A stretch of 64,000 nt of DNA from Periplaneta americana (GCF_040183065.1 NC_091120.1:177303396-177367395); one strand, 5' to 3'. Positions 13,790 through 25,672 are shown, numbered from the stretch's first letter. The notes: generated by a model not told the origin, from the sequence alone. Made by a program: numbers and translations.

Positions 13790-13945
13790 AAGTTCTTTTC
13801 TCCCCCACCCTTAACTATGTAACTGAACCAACTTAATAGAATATTTTTCTATATAACGTATACCCAGTAGACCTACAGTATATATGTTTTTCATCATAAT
13901 ACTCAGAAATTTAAAAGCCAGTTAGATTTAATGAACTTCAAGTAT
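13790..13945. repeat. copy of a 155-bp segment repeated at 17.84-18.02 kb
   Basis: From AAATAAAGTTCTTTTCTCCC to CTTCAAGTATA this matches 17843-18020 with scattered substitutions and a CT expansion. See the composite insertion at 17539-18200. Confidence 0.75.
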
Positions 13946-14012
13946 AATAATTTATAAAAATCATTGCAATATTGCTGATAAGGGGCATGATACTATCTGT
14001 GAAAGACCAAAT

Positions 14013-14763
14013 TTTATTTGGCATGGAGTATAAATGTCTTTCTTTTAAGTAACTACCGTAACTAGAAAGTGGAACAAGGGAGCAAAAATATCTTAACGCA
14101 ATAAATAGACTATACATTATATTCACTTAAATTTCTTTCTATCGTTGTTTCAATTAACAGAAATCATAACAAATAAACTCCTAGTTTTTTATGCAAAGGC
14201 AGATATGGATATAGTTTAACCAGCACCATACTACTGAAATGTGCTGAAACTTTCACATGAATTTAAGAATTGTTCTGAATGTGATTGTGGTAACAACTAT
14301 GACGGAATATTAATTATGAAAATATAAACTTTTAAACTTAATTATGACGAAGTGGTAGCACAAATTTAATTTATATAAATTGTAGAATAAAAGTTACACG
14401 TATTAATAATAGTCACAACAATAATGACAGACACTTTAATGAAAGATAGGATATTGGGTAATCTCACACGCAATAACATAACCTCAAAGTTCTTCCTAAA
14501 AGACAGTATCACAGTACAATAGCAAACCAGAATAACTAAAATCTTAACGACAATGCTCCCGTGTTCCACAAACTTGCTTACACCCCTATGATGGCCTTTT
14601 ACAGATGCAAGTAACTGAATTGCTATTCTAAATGCTTCTAGTATAAAAAGTCTTTTATAATAATGTGGTCGCCTCACGTTGTTCACTTCAGCTAATAAAT
14701 ATCTTGGCAATAGAAAATGGCAGACGAGTGAAGGTTCCATGGAACTCAGTTCTTCTTAAGCTA
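14013..14763 (-). other. probable 3' UTR of the bitesize-like gene
   Basis: AT-rich sequence directly after the stop codon. A minus-strand AATAAA at 14018-14013, about 750 nt after the stop, is a candidate polyadenylation signal, but other TTTATT words occur further down, so the true end is not determined. No splice sites or coding frames are convincing in it. Confidence 0.35.
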
Positions 14764-14909
14764 CTAGGAGGAGTTGCGGTGCTCTAGCGAGGGCCGAAGA
14801 GTGAGGCAGCCTTCCACCCAGAAGTTGGGTCGCTCCAACATCTGCTGCCACAGAGTGACTTCCTTGCCCGTAGCATCCATCCAGTCCACTGCCTTGCCAT
14901 AGTGCTTGC
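14764..14909 (-). CDS. btsz: bitesize-like gene, terminal coding exon
   Basis: Exon of 146 bp after acceptor CCATTTTAG, ending at a TAG (14764-14766). It encodes GKHYGKAVDWMDATGKE, VTLWQQMLERPNFWVEG and CLTLRPSLEHRNSS. The pattern W-x2-M-x3-P-x-FWVEG-x-L-x-LR is the conserved C-terminal end of C2B in synaptotagmin-like proteins. Bitesize in Drosophila acts at apical and lateral membranes, binding phosphoinositides and organising actin at junctions (family knowledge, not shown here). The 3' UTR lies at lower coordinates. Confidence 0.92.
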
Positions 14910-15089
14910 CTAAAATGGCATACAAGATAAACAAAAATATTGAAGGTTGTAAAAGAAATTGTGGCAATACGAAACAAGTGTATATTGCCAAAGGATTGGG
15001 GATAGCTCTGTCAACTTTAAATTCTATTGTGGCAAATGCATCGAAAATAGTAGAAGGAAGATCATGTCTTTGGAGGGTACAGCAGAAAG

Positions 15090-15218
15090 TTTGATAATAA
15101 TATGATATGATATGATATGATATGATATGATACATGATAAGATATGATATGATACATGATAAGATATGCTATGATACATGATAAGATATGATATAATATA
15201 AGATATATGATATGATAT
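15090..15218. repeat. (TGATA)n-type satellite
   Basis: Repeated ATGATATGAT and TACATGATAAGATATG units in the last intron of the bitesize-like gene, 180 bp upstream of its terminal exon. A short echo (ATATGATATGAT) lies near 17192. Confidence 0.9.
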
Positions 15219-15239
15219 TGTTATGCCCCAGGGCTAAAG

Positions 15240-17520
15240 AGCACCCTGTAGCATGATTTCCTGTGAAGTATTAAATTTGAAATAGAAACAGTGTCACCGG
15301 AAAACACAGTTAAGACGGGCAATGCAATCCCAGCTTGCAAAGTAAATAGATGCTTAGCCAGCGTTACAGAGTTTGACGCGCATGTGGTAAATCACTGGCT
15401 ACGATAAAAGTATTCTTATACCACAGATCATTGCTGGACTAATCGCATTGGTCCAGTAGAACAAAGCATGCATTTTAATTGGTTAAATTATATCACGCAT
15501 TGTTCGAACTCTTTTCTTACGCGTAGTTTCATCAAAGCATATATTGCATTGAATCAAATTAAATGTAAGACGACATCTATAAGTATGTAAAATCTAAATG
15601 GGTTTTAAGCCCATCTCACCTGGTGGATGGCGTGGTTGGTACCAGGTGGGAAACCGATAAGGAAACATAAAAAGTGTTAGTGAGGAGATTCTGCAAGTTA
15701 GTTGAGGCAGTGAAGATTTTCAGGGAATGTTAATCGAGAGACTTGGTAGCGGCATGGCATCACCCAACGAGATACCTTGTAAGTAATTCAACTTATACGT
15801 ACAGTATGTAAATACAGTAAAACCTGTTCAAGACGGAAGTGACATGGTCCTAATTTTTTTACGTTGTGGACAGGTTTCCGTGTTATTCAGGTGTGAAGTT
15901 AAAATGAAATATTTTATCATTTGCATAAATTAAAAAAAATGGCATGCCGCAAATTGTAGGAACTACAAAATATTCCGTTTAACACTACTGACATTAAATC
16001 AGCTTCCTGTCACTTATTTAATTGGTGAATGATCTTGATGAAAATCTCATTTCGTGTATAAATTGTATCGTAACTCACTCATTAAACACTGCAAAGTTTA
16101 TTAATTACACTAAATTTAATATCCAACACTACATATAATACTGTACTGTATATCACAGCACATTATTTAATTTGACTAGGAGCCTAGAAGCCTTGAATTC
16201 TGGATTATCTAATTTCTTTGCCAGTTCAAGGGTTTTCTTTGCAGAATAGGTCCAAAAATTTGCATGATCTAGGAAAGGGCAAGAACAATCCACTCCCACA
16301 ACAGTTCATTTATTTCTATGTAACCAGTTGTTTTCTCTTTCCTTTTATGTCACCAATATTGACCGCAAGCCACTCACTCATGCTACGGCTTTTATTTTTG
16401 AAAGTGTTAAGTTACACCTGAGTTTTCCATTCAAAAATTTCAACATGATTTTCCATACTCTTCGTTTCTCATTTTCCTCGATAACTGTCACTTAATTAAT
16501 GATAGTGCAACATTTTTACGCAACTTATTTTTTATCACGAAATCGCTAATACACTTGCGTTCTACCCAGCTACGACAGTATACAGGAGTGAAGCATTGAA
16601 CATCTTTTAAGGGACTCGTCTGCCTAGTCAATAGGGTAATAAAATTTATGACCACCAGGCCAACACACCCTCGCACCCTCAAAAATTTTACAAAGAAAAC
16701 TTGCTTTTATTTTAGTGACCTACTAGTATTTCGTACATCCCTTGAAAGCACATACTGTTTCAAAATATAGTTTACATTAAAGTAGTGTGTCTAAAATATT
16801 ATTTCCGTTTTGAACAGTAGCATACAGTTTTCGTTTCCGTGTTGGACAGTTTCCGTTTTATTCAGGAAAAATTACATATAATACATATGAATTTCGCAGG
16901 GACCAATAAATTGTTCCGAAATAGACAGGATTCCGGATTATTCAGGTTCCGATTTGAACAGGTTTCACTGTAGTTAATAAAGCTAGCAGCATTTTATTCA
17001 TGTGTAATACAGTCTAGACCTAAGTTCAGTAACCATGTAGTATCCTGAGAGCTCCAGCTCTTCCAGCAAAATTTGTTTTCCATTGTTGAGTAAAATGGTG
17101 GTGTCAGAAATCCTGATAAGTAGGAGCAGAAGTCGAACACAGTAGCCATCCGATTAGCAAACTGTGCGACATAAGTGACGGTCGCACAACAATATGATAT
17201 GATATGATTCATTTTATATCATCGATTACATCCATGTAAAATGGACCTCACAATTTTGTATCCAGTGCCACTATTACATTCATCACAAATATACTGTACC
17301 TTTTTTTTTTTTTTGTAGACGTTCTTACAATTTAGATTCATACCCTGTACTTATACTCTCTCATTACCGTATCCTTCTCTTTCCCTTAAACTCATTCACT
17401 ATTTACTATAGTCTCTCGCTTCTGTTCCGATCTAAATTCTTTCATACTCCACCCTTTTCAAGTCTAATGACTTCATTCAAAATTGATACTTTTACAATTC
17501 ATTTCTTGATTTCCAATTCA
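15240..17520. other. intronic sequence with no recognisable element
   Basis: AT-rich DNA. It contains recurring words such as TTCCGTTTTGAACAG and TTCCGGATTATTCAGG (about 15835-15900 and 16800-16960) that suggest a degraded repeat. No coding frame is convincing. Confidence 0.35.
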
Positions 17521-17538
17521 TTTACTAAACCTTACTAC

Positions 17539-17847
17539 GTCCACCGTTGTGGCTGAGGAGTTAGCGAGTCTAACCCCAAACCCAGCAGTCCCGGGTTCGA
17601 TTCCCGGTCAGGACGAGTTGCCTGGGTGAGGTTTTTTCGGGGTTTTCCCTTACTCCTATGGATGAATATCAGGTAACTTTATCAGGCGATTGGAACCCCA
17701 CTTATCTTCGCCACTTCCTTTCCTCCCCCATTATCCTTTCCTTATCATCCCATTTCTGGTTTTTCAGATCACTCTACAGGTGCCTCCCGAAGCTGCTGGC
17801 TCTCTTGACTGGCCTCCGTGGAATGTAGTTAAGCAACGTAAATAAAG

Positions 17848-17885
<38 letters not shown>

Positions 17886-18200
17886 ACCTCTAAATATGTA
17901 ACCGAACCAACCTAACACAATATTTTTCCATATAACGTATACTCAGTAGACCTATATATGTTTTTCATCATAATACTCGGAACTTTAAAAGCTAGTTAGA
18001 TTTAATGAACTTCAAGTATATGGATTTCTGTCGGCTGTAGGGACTGGTCATTAAGGGAGTCATGTGGTTGGGTTGGTGCGCATATGGGATCTGTGGCATG
18101 CAACTCATTCCATATCGAGGGTTAGCATAAAAGATCTCAATAGGCCGCAGTGCTGGGCCATCCGTGCCCCTCTCAGTTAAATTCCATTCCATTTCATTCC
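17539..18200 (+). mobile_element. composite SINE insertion
   Basis: Flanked by a perfect 12-bp duplication AAACCTTACTAC (17527-17538 and 18201-18212). It begins with a tRNA-like head (box A-like TGGCTGAGGAGTTAGCG, box B GGTTCGATTCC), then a core TTGCCTGGGTGAGG..., ending in AAATAAAGTCC plus (CT)n at 17880. Then comes a copy of the 13.8-kb segment (to 18020), then another SINE-like unit (18021-18180) with an (ATTCC)n tail. One duplication around all parts suggests a single insertion event. Confidence 0.75.
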
Positions 18201-18212
18201 AAACCTTACTAC

Positions 18213-19620
18213 ACCATTATCCAATATGTTTGTTATTATGTCTTTTTCTTGTGATATTCCATTTTCTGATCTCACTTATTTTCTATATACTATGCTTTGC
18301 TATCCTAGCTAGCCTCCCTCACCACTCTTCTCGTCTATTTTCATTCTTTCTATCGTCTCACTTAACTTCCTGCTATATCCCTCAAATTTATTATTTATTT
18401 TACTTACTACATCCTTAACCATCTCTGGACCAGAAATATTCACTTCACCCATTTCTGTTATAAACTAGTCTTCTTTTCTCTTAATTTCACTTCTTCCCAT
18501 TTCAGCCCTTGCACTCATAGAAACACTTTCACTTCCCCTCTCGGCACTGACTTTTCTTTCCCCTATGCTAACTAATTCACTTCCCGAACCACTTAAATTT
18601 TTACTTGTGACACTTGACTTCATTACACTTTACTTAAGCTGCTCTTATCTGTTTTCTTTCCATATGTTCGCTTCTTACGTATTGTTGAACTCAGCACATT
18701 CTTCCTCGCATTGTGTTTCATTTCCTGGTTCTGTATCGCTTCTCTCGATATGAAACACTGTACACTAATCGATTTCGCTCCATCGTTCATACATCTCTGG
18801 TCAATGATCTTGTTATGACAGCTACTATTCACTGCATTCCAATCCCCTCTTGCTCAGTGTTTAATCTATGCCAATGATTTTCCACCTTTTCATTACTTTT
18901 CAGGTGATGTGATAACAATGGCTGCTTCATTTTATTTTCGTGTTGACCATTCTTCTTCTTCACGATTGTATTTCCATCATTTAATCCATTTGCTTCTGGC
19001 AATCTCATGTCTGTTTCTTCGGATCTCTTATGTTCTTTTTCATGTGTTCTCGCTTTTTTGTGTTTAATCCACATATTGGGTGATCTTCATTTTCCTTACA
19101 GAAATCTACGTCATAGAATTTCACACTGATTTTTTATTTATCTTCATATTACTTGGCAAAGTGTCCATTTGCTCTTGCCGCCTCCATGAATGGGAGTAGT
19201 AGCTTCCTTTTGCATCTCATCTTGTAGCTAAGGTCTTTTTCAATCCTCATTCCCATTCCCCGCACTCTATTTAAGTTCCTTAAAAGCAAGTTCGATAATA
19301 ATAAATCAACCAGGTTTTGCTTTAAGCAACTGAGATTTCCTATAAATAATCAATCTTACATTCTTCAAGAATATGAGTAATAAATTTGAGTACTTTATTA
19401 CAGACAGAAAGATGACTTAACTGTGAAGTTCTAAATTTATCTTTAGGAAATGTTACCGGTACTAAATTCACTTAACTCGTTCTTCCTGTATATATTTAAA
19501 ATGTTATTTGAGATATTAAATGCCATTTCAGTTACATGTTTTCCTTAATTATGCATTTTATTCTTCAGACCCACATAAAACGATATAAATGAAGTTATAC
19601 TATGACTGAATATTTTTTAA
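18213..19620. other. no recognisable gene
   Basis: Pyrimidine-rich and AT-rich intronic sequence (TTCTTTC/CATT-rich to about 19080). No motif or splice-supported exon seen. Confidence 0.3.
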
Positions 19621-19629
19621 AGAACAATA

Positions 19630-20390
19630 TTATGATAGCTATATGGTCCTATAGAAAATGGGAGGGGGGGAGATGAAGGAACTATAAATCCCCAGATATC
19701 AGTAGAACAATGTACTGTAGCAAGATTGCGATGGACAGGTCATGTACAAAGAATGTATGAGAATGAGGTTCCTAAATGAGTCGTTTATATCTGATTGTTC
19801 TTGTGGTCGTGTTATCAGTAGACATTTTCCTGTAACTTGGCCTGCAAGGTCGCCAGATATTAACCTAGCAGATTATTGGTTGTGGAGCTATCTGAAGGAT
19901 AGAGTGTTCTTGAGCAAACCTATGACAATTTATTGATGAGTTAAAGGACTCCATTGCACACACTGTGACACATATTCCACAACATGAACTCAGAGTTGCT
20001 GTATACAGCATTGAAGAGAAACTGTTACTTGTACAAGAACAAAATGGTGGACACTTACAACATCTATGTTGAAGTTATGGCAATAAGCGGTGATGCAAAA
20101 AATCGCATATCTTGTGTAATATGCCAGTGCCAGTATTCTTAAGACTGTGCAGAAAATGAAAAAAAATATGGGCAATTTAAGTTACCTTCTTACTTCTGAA
20201 AAACACTATAGATCGGAAGGAAGAAGGAGTACTGGATGATCCAAGATTAGATGGATGGATTGATGACATAACGGAAGATATGGTCAAGAATAATTGGTGG
20301 ATAGAGAGTCCCAGAGGAAAGTCCTGAAGGAACATGGGGCCCACACTGAGCTGAAGAATTGCTGCTGATGTTCAAAATTAATATTAATCT
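19630..20390 (+). mobile_element. LINE C-terminal relic, interrupted
   Basis: Plus-strand pieces RLRWTGHVQRMYENEVPK (about 19720-19775) and GRRSTG-PRLDGWIDDI-like sequence (from about 20218) are the two halves of a reverse-transcriptase C-terminus. They are separated by a Tc1-like piece. Confidence 0.65.
19780..20073 (+). pseudogene. Tc1/mariner-type transposase C-terminal relic inserted in the LINE
   Basis: The frame reads TWPARSPDINLADYWLWSYLK, the region around the third catalytic Asp of IS630/Tc1-like transposases, and after a frameshift ends GGHLQHLC and a stop. N-terminal part missing; inverted repeats not found. Confidence 0.7.
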
Positions 20391-20443
20391 CCTGATTAAA
20401 CTGTAATTCAAGCAGTACGAGCAAATATGTCTGTTTCACGAAC

Positions 20444-20652
20444 CTGTGCCCAGGTTAAAGCGCAGGCCTCCCAGGAACTCGTTGCTGCCCAGGCGGTCGT
20501 GGTCCCACACCGTGAGCTCCAGGCTGCGTTCCGACAACTCCTGCAGACTCACGTCTTCGTACATGAAAGTGTAGTTCCACACGGGGTTGCAAGTCCGCTT
20601 CAAGACTGGCGTCTTCTGCTTGGAGCTGCGTCCTTTGTCAGGTAGCAAGTAG
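20444..20652 (-). CDS. btsz: bitesize-like gene, C2B domain core exon
   Basis: Exon of 209 bp: acceptor AATTTCAG, donor CACAG|GTTCGT. It encodes YLLPDKGRSSKQKTPVLKRT, CNPVWNYTFMYEDVSLQEL, LELTVWDHDRLGSNEFLGG and RFNLGTG. These are C2B strands 3-7 with the polybasic KxKT patch and the NPVWN motif. Loop 3 reads WDHD...NE, two Asp then Glu. The exon ends in phase 1 and joins GC-AAG-CAC of the last exon to give Gly-Lys-His-Tyr. Confidence 0.92.
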
Positions 20653-20707
20653 CTGAAATTCACACATTCGACGCACTTTAGAGAAAGACGGGGCAAGTTC
20701 TTATTTA

Positions 20708-21200
20708 TCTATACTAATAATAAAACTGTAACCTAAATTCTTTTGGTAATTTTCGCTTTTACAAAAACAATTGATATTAACATGTATAATGAACTGTCCT
20801 GAGACCGAAAATCGTATTTTTTAAATTTTTGTTTGTATGTCTATATGTTTCTTACCTTTTCACGCGATAATGCTGAACCGATTTCTACAAAAATTGGTAC
20901 CTATGTAAAATAAGTTAGGTCCCAGTTAGATTTTAGGCTATATTGCATTCAAAATACTTTCTTTAAAAGGGAGGTTATAAGGGGGACTGAATTTTGTTCT
21001 TTTAGGGTAATATTACATAACAAAGTTGCTTTAAAAATGCTTCCAACAAGTTTTATTCTAAGCAAAATTTTTATAGCACTGATATTTAATGAGATACATG
21101 AGTTTCAAAATAACAGTGCACTTTATATCCATGCCGCCTCAATCAGGCTGATAAAATGAAAACAAATGGCTCTGCGATTTTATTTAAGGTGGTCTTTTTT
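20708..21200 (+). mobile_element. Helitron 5' end fragment
   Basis: Starts TCTATACTAATAATAAA directly after an A, followed by conserved text including TTTTCACGCGATAATG...GAACCGATTT and AGATTTTAGGCTATAT. I recognise this as the left end of a Helitron family widespread in insects. No Rep/helicase frame; the right end is not recognised. Confidence 0.65.
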
Positions 21201-21399
21201 CGATACTGAAAAGTTATTCAGGAGTCAAATTTTTCCTGGAAAAAACAAAATTTTTTCTTATTTTGATCTTACAATTTATTATGCATCTATTAAATTTCTG
21301 ATTTTTTGTCAGTCCTGATTCATTATAATCACATCTCTCTTTTATGTTTTCACTTCTTTTATTTCTATTGTTAATGAATTGCATATGTACTAGTATGTA

Positions 21400-22735
21400 A
21401 TAGCTTCTATGAGATTCCTCACTAATATTAACAGCATCAAAATGACAATGAAAGAAAAAGCACTGATTCAATATGAAAAACTTATCAGATTACCAGGAAA
21501 CAATTGGCATTCATACAGTCCTCTCTGTAGATTGAAAACTCAAAAAAGTTTCATATCCATTGTTCAAGAATTAAAACAGAAAATCAATATCCCGAATTTA
21601 AAAGAAAACTTACAAATTAAACCAAACCCTTTAACTCTATTAAATATAGAATATAATCTAAATTTAACAGAAGAAATATGAAATCAGAATTAAACACTGA
21701 AATACTGAAACAATTGTCTTTAGAGACAATTAATATTAGGTACCCTTCACAAAACTGGCTTCATTTATACACCGACAGATCCTTGATCTCCAGAGAACAA
21801 GGTGCCGATGCAGGTGTTACGTGCTGTCTCTTTTCACTTTATAGATCTCTTGGATATGGAACAACAAGTTTTGATGGTGAAATCATTGCAATAAGTGAAT
21901 GTCTCAGGAATCTTCTATGCCACATCAATAAATTTTTTAAAATGCAGTTATATTGTCAGACTCCAAAGCAGCTATTCTATCAATAGTCTCTAAACACACA
22001 CCTTCATCTCAAACAGCAGAAATAACTAAAATGCTCTCTCAATTAATATCATTCAATAAAAGAATTGTATTCCAATGGATACCATCCCATTGTGGAATCC
22101 TGGGAAACGAGAATGCGGATGCTTTAGCAAAGAAGGGCAGCACTGCTACTTACAGACCTGTTACTAAATCTACGTATTACTCTGTGAAGAGATTTATTAA
22201 ATCTACATACTTAGACTTCAACAAACAAAATTTGATAACTCAATCCCAAGGGAAAAAATGGAACTCTCTGCATCAAAATCCACAGTTAATTCCCGATTTA
22301 CCACGAAAATCGTCTGTAGCTGCATTTAGATTGGCAACAGGCCATGATTGTTTGACCAAACACCTGCATAGAATTGGAATATATCAGTCCCCTAACTGCC
22401 CATTGTGCAACTCAAACCAAGAAATGGATTCGGAACACCTCAAAATCTGTGCTTCAGTGGCTGGTCATGATAATATCTTTGAAAAATATTGGAGTGCAAG
22501 AGGTCAAATGACTTTACTGTCAAACGCCTGCATTAGAAAGCAGCAGCAGCATGTACTAGTATGTACTAGTTGTTACAATTTAACTGATAAATATTGCTGG
22601 ACAATCTTTAGTGTGTTGTAAATATTCACAATTTAAAAATATATGTCACTATTGTATTGATTAAGGTTGGTTGAGTGAAAGAGAAGGCCTTATAGTCTTA
22701 ACTCTCCCTGCGAAAATAAAATATTCTATTCTATT
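21400..22735 (+). mobile_element. LINE fragment with RNase H and zinc-finger tail
   Basis: Three overlapping frames joined by frameshifts (21409-21681, 21678-21986, 21953-22621) encode LYTDRSLISREQGADAG, GEIIAISE, SDSKAAILSI, IPSHCGILGNENADALAKKG and CPLCN...H...C. This is an RNase H domain and C-terminal Cys cluster of a Jockey/I-group ORF2. The reverse transcriptase is missing and the first RNase H motif has Arg for Gly (YTDRS). A 3' UTR with TATTC repeats ends near 22735. Confidence 0.8.
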
Positions 22736-23219
22736 CATATTTTATAACTGCCGCACATGTAAATCATCAATAATTAATTATAAGTTAAGTTATTAATTTA
22801 TATTTTTGTGAAGAAGGTTCTTTGATGGGCATCCAGTTTGTGTACTTTCGTATAAGTCATAATAAATAAACAATAGAGAGTGTTCATGTTCCTCGTGTAC
22901 TAAAGGCTGGTCCACAATAAACCGAGAACGAGAACCAGAATGAGAACGAGAAGTGAAGAACGTGAAAGTGAAGATTTTTGATTTACAATAAACCGAAAAT
23001 GGAAACGGCTATACATATCGTTATACATATCGTCAATATGTATGTCAATAATGATACGTGAAGTCTATATTACGCATTCAGATGTTACTTATGTATACTT
23101 GACAAGTATATGAGTACAAGCCAGCCAACATAAACACGGGTTAACTAACTTCGAAATTTAAGACACGGAATATTTAAGAATTCAATTTACGTGGTCTACA
23201 TCTAGTAGACAATTACATC

Positions 23220-23438
23220 TTCATCGTCTTTGCTGTCGAAACACTAGGCTCCTGGCGTAAAGAAGCGAAAGACCTGGTTTCCGAAATTGGTAGAAGTTTG
23301 GTGACTGTTACTGGAGACCCTCACTGCACCGATTACCTACGGCAACGAATAGGAATAGCCATCCAACGTGGAAATGCAGCCAGCATTTTGGGAACCTTTC
23401 CAGACGCCAATTCTCTGGATGAGATTTTCTTTATTTGA
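23220..23438 (+). pseudogene. retroelement polyprotein C-terminal fragment
   Basis: The frame reads AVETLGSWRKEAKDLVSEIG, VTVTGDPHCTDYL, RQRIGIAIQRGNAASILGT and stops at 23438. This is a C-terminal segment common at the end of retrotransposon reverse-transcriptase proteins in invertebrates. No upstream domains remain. Confidence 0.55.
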
Positions 23439-23444
23439 ATATCT

Positions 23445-23575
23445 GAAAGCAAGACAAGGGTGAAGTACGAAGCCCCATAGAATGAAGATAAAACTCCACT
23501 CACGGCAAGAATCGAACCACAGACCGCTTCGTTGGAAAACACACGCACTATGTACAGAGAAATAGTGACAGACCA
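23445..23575 (-). mobile_element. tRNA-headed SINE fragment
   Basis: On the minus strand a tRNA-like box B (GGTTCGATTCTTGCC) precedes GTGAGTGGAGTTTTATCTTC. No target duplication found. Confidence 0.5.
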
Positions 23576-23839
23576 TAAATTCAACTGTTACGAACTGTAT
23601 AACTTATATAATATCGATTGTAATTCATTTTATTCTGAGTTATTATTAGCTTGTTTCAAGTTCTTAATTTAAGGAAAACTATTGTTGTGTGACTTCCGAT
23701 ATTAAATTTTCATCATGACTTAATGTATAGGCCTATTATGTATGTAACTTAAAGATTTACGTGGTAGTCTGGTCACATATACACGTACATATACTGAATT
23801 TCTGTGTTAGTTACAAGAAATGAATGGACAAGATATTAG

Positions 23840-24808
23840 CACAGTCTACTACATACAGTCGCGAAGCTTGAGGTGATTTTTTGCAAATCTCGTGATAAAG
23901 CGCTCCAAGCGGTTAGCAACTAGAAACAATAGACTGTCCACGGTCGACTTTGGACTGTGTCGTATTTCCATCGAGTGCTAGCTCGTTGCGTATTTCACAT
24001 TGATGCTTGTGAAATGTTCGTTATTGGTTGTAATGAAAATGTTAATGGCTAAAATACAATAATTGGAATAACAATATTTTACTAGAGACGTAGAAAAATT
24101 AAGTTTGCTGTAATGAAATTTATTGATCACGTTTTATTTTCAATTCTGGTGAGATCATTATTGCTTAGGCCTACTTTTTCTTCAAAGGATATGTTTTTAA
24201 TTATAGCTGTTAATTTTGTTGTTATTTTTATTTGTTACTTTACTAGACACGTAGAAAAAGCCTGTTACAATAAAATTTATTGATCACGTTTTATTTCTAA
24301 TTCTGGTGTGATTATTATTGCTTAACCTCATCCCACTTTGTTAACTACGTAAGCCTACGCTACAAGTACCGGTACACGTAAGTTACTCCATTAATTCATA
24401 TTTCCATTATTATTGTTGTAAAGGTAAATGCAACTTAATATTTATTGGTTTCATAGTTAATTATCGCTATAATCTTGAATGAGTGAAGCGATTATAGTAA
24501 ATTTCAGTTCGTTTTGCACAAACAAAAATAATATCAACCTATTTCTTGCAGGTATCTTCGAGTTTATGGTGGAATTTAATATACTTCATTAAAATAATAA
24601 ATTAACTTTATGCATTTAATATTTCAATAATGGAAGGAAGGTGTTAATTTTTCCAAAAGAACACAACGAAAGTGTAACATATTTTGTCGTCTACTAGGAG
24701 AGAGATCTGCGATGATGAGGCGATAGTAGCGATCCTAGTGGTGGGCAACTACCCATGTTTGCATTTTTACTACATATTGAGCTTCGCGACTGTATATAGT
24801 AGACTGTG
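23840..24808. mobile_element. MITE family M1, long copy (969 bp)
   Basis: Inverted ends CACAGTCTACTACATACAG and CTGTATATAGTAGACTGTG. Flanks ATATTAG (23833-23839) and ATATTAT (24809-24815) give a 7-bp duplication with one mismatch. Only the ends match the ~180-bp copies. The interior carries a diverged tandem duplication of about 95 bp (near 24075-24170 and 24235-24330, sharing TTTATTGATCACGTTTTATTT). No ORF. Confidence 0.85.
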
Positions 24809-25239
24809 ATATTATGTCACGGCCTCCTTGCTACAAAACATACGACGACCAAATAGCTTTTTGATGACAACAGAATGAATCTAGCAGGCTGTGATTAGAA
24901 ACGAGAATGGCAAAGTTAACGCTTGGCCAACTCTCCGTTCCCGGGCTCCAGTTAATTGTGAATGTTCACATTTAAATACATTTATTAAAAAAAAATCCGT
25001 TCTCGTTCTCGTTTCCATTCCCGGTTTATTGTGAACCAGCCTTCTACCCAACAAGCACAAAGATGATTTGTAGAGAATTTAGAGACACTGGAGGAAGTGT
25101 ACAACATAATTATTTTCTTTTAATCAGACAAGAATCAAATTTAGATCAAGTTGCATTTTACTAAGCATATCAATTATATTTTGACCCATATAAAATACAG
25201 TGACATCATCTACAAATGAAATTAAACTTCCGAGAAGTG

Positions 25240-25383
25240 CAAGGCATAGATATAAGGATGAGATCACGAAAGAATGCCTAAAGATGAGGGTTGGCAACTG
25301 GAAAGATCTGGCCACGGATAGAGAGAAGTGAAGGCATCATTTGAAATTTACATGGAGTCGCCATGCTCCATAATGCCTAATTG

Positions 25384-25438
<55 letters not shown>

Positions 25439-25440
25439 GC
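25240..25440 (+). mobile_element. LINE 3' end with (TTA)n tail
   Basis: Just before a (TTA)n run (25384-25437) the plus strand reads KDLATDREK-like residues, the ArDRxxW-type end of RTE/L2 reverse transcriptases, then a short 3' UTR. It abuts the C2B exon by about 35 bp. Confidence 0.5.
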
Positions 25441-25475
25441 ACTCAGTTTCAGTATGAAGCCGTGCACATATTTAC

Positions 25476-25672
25476 CTCTTGCAAAATGGATCTGAGGTAC
25501 CATTAGCCTTCACAGCTGTCAGATTCTTGGCTTCTTTAACCAGTACATTTAAGGAACCTCGTGAGGAGCGTTTTCCCTTCTTTTGAACAGCTGATGTGAC
25601 ATCAGGAGGAACAAACTTGAGTCCTATTATCAGGTCACCCTTGTAGCTCAGTAAGTCGTCGAAAGGTTCAGT
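25476..25672 (-). CDS. btsz: bitesize-like gene, C2A-C2B linker and start of C2B
   Basis: Exon of 197 bp: acceptor TTATTTTCAG, donor AAGAG|GTAAAT, phase 0 to phase 2. It encodes TEPFDDLLSYKGDLIIGLKFVP (the typical Slp linker and first C2B strand), a basic insert QKKGKRSSRGS, then LNVLVKEAKNLTAVKANGTSDPF. C2B loop 1 carries Lys (TAVK) where calcium-binding C2 domains have Asp, so this domain is probably calcium-independent. The split Ser codon is completed by the first base of the exon at 20652. Confidence 0.9.

Larger units (their letters stand above)
22903..25043. mobile_element. PIF/Harbinger-like DNA element, copy A (with nested insertions)
   Basis: Termini AAGGCTGGTCCACAATAAAC and its complement at 25024-25043, with GAGAACGAGAAC repeats inside both ends. 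CTA flanks both sides (22900-22902, 25044-25046). Subterminal blocks match copy B (51336-52196). The interior holds a retroelement piece (23220-23438), a SINE piece (about 23445-23575) and a MITE (23840-24808). Confidence 0.8.
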
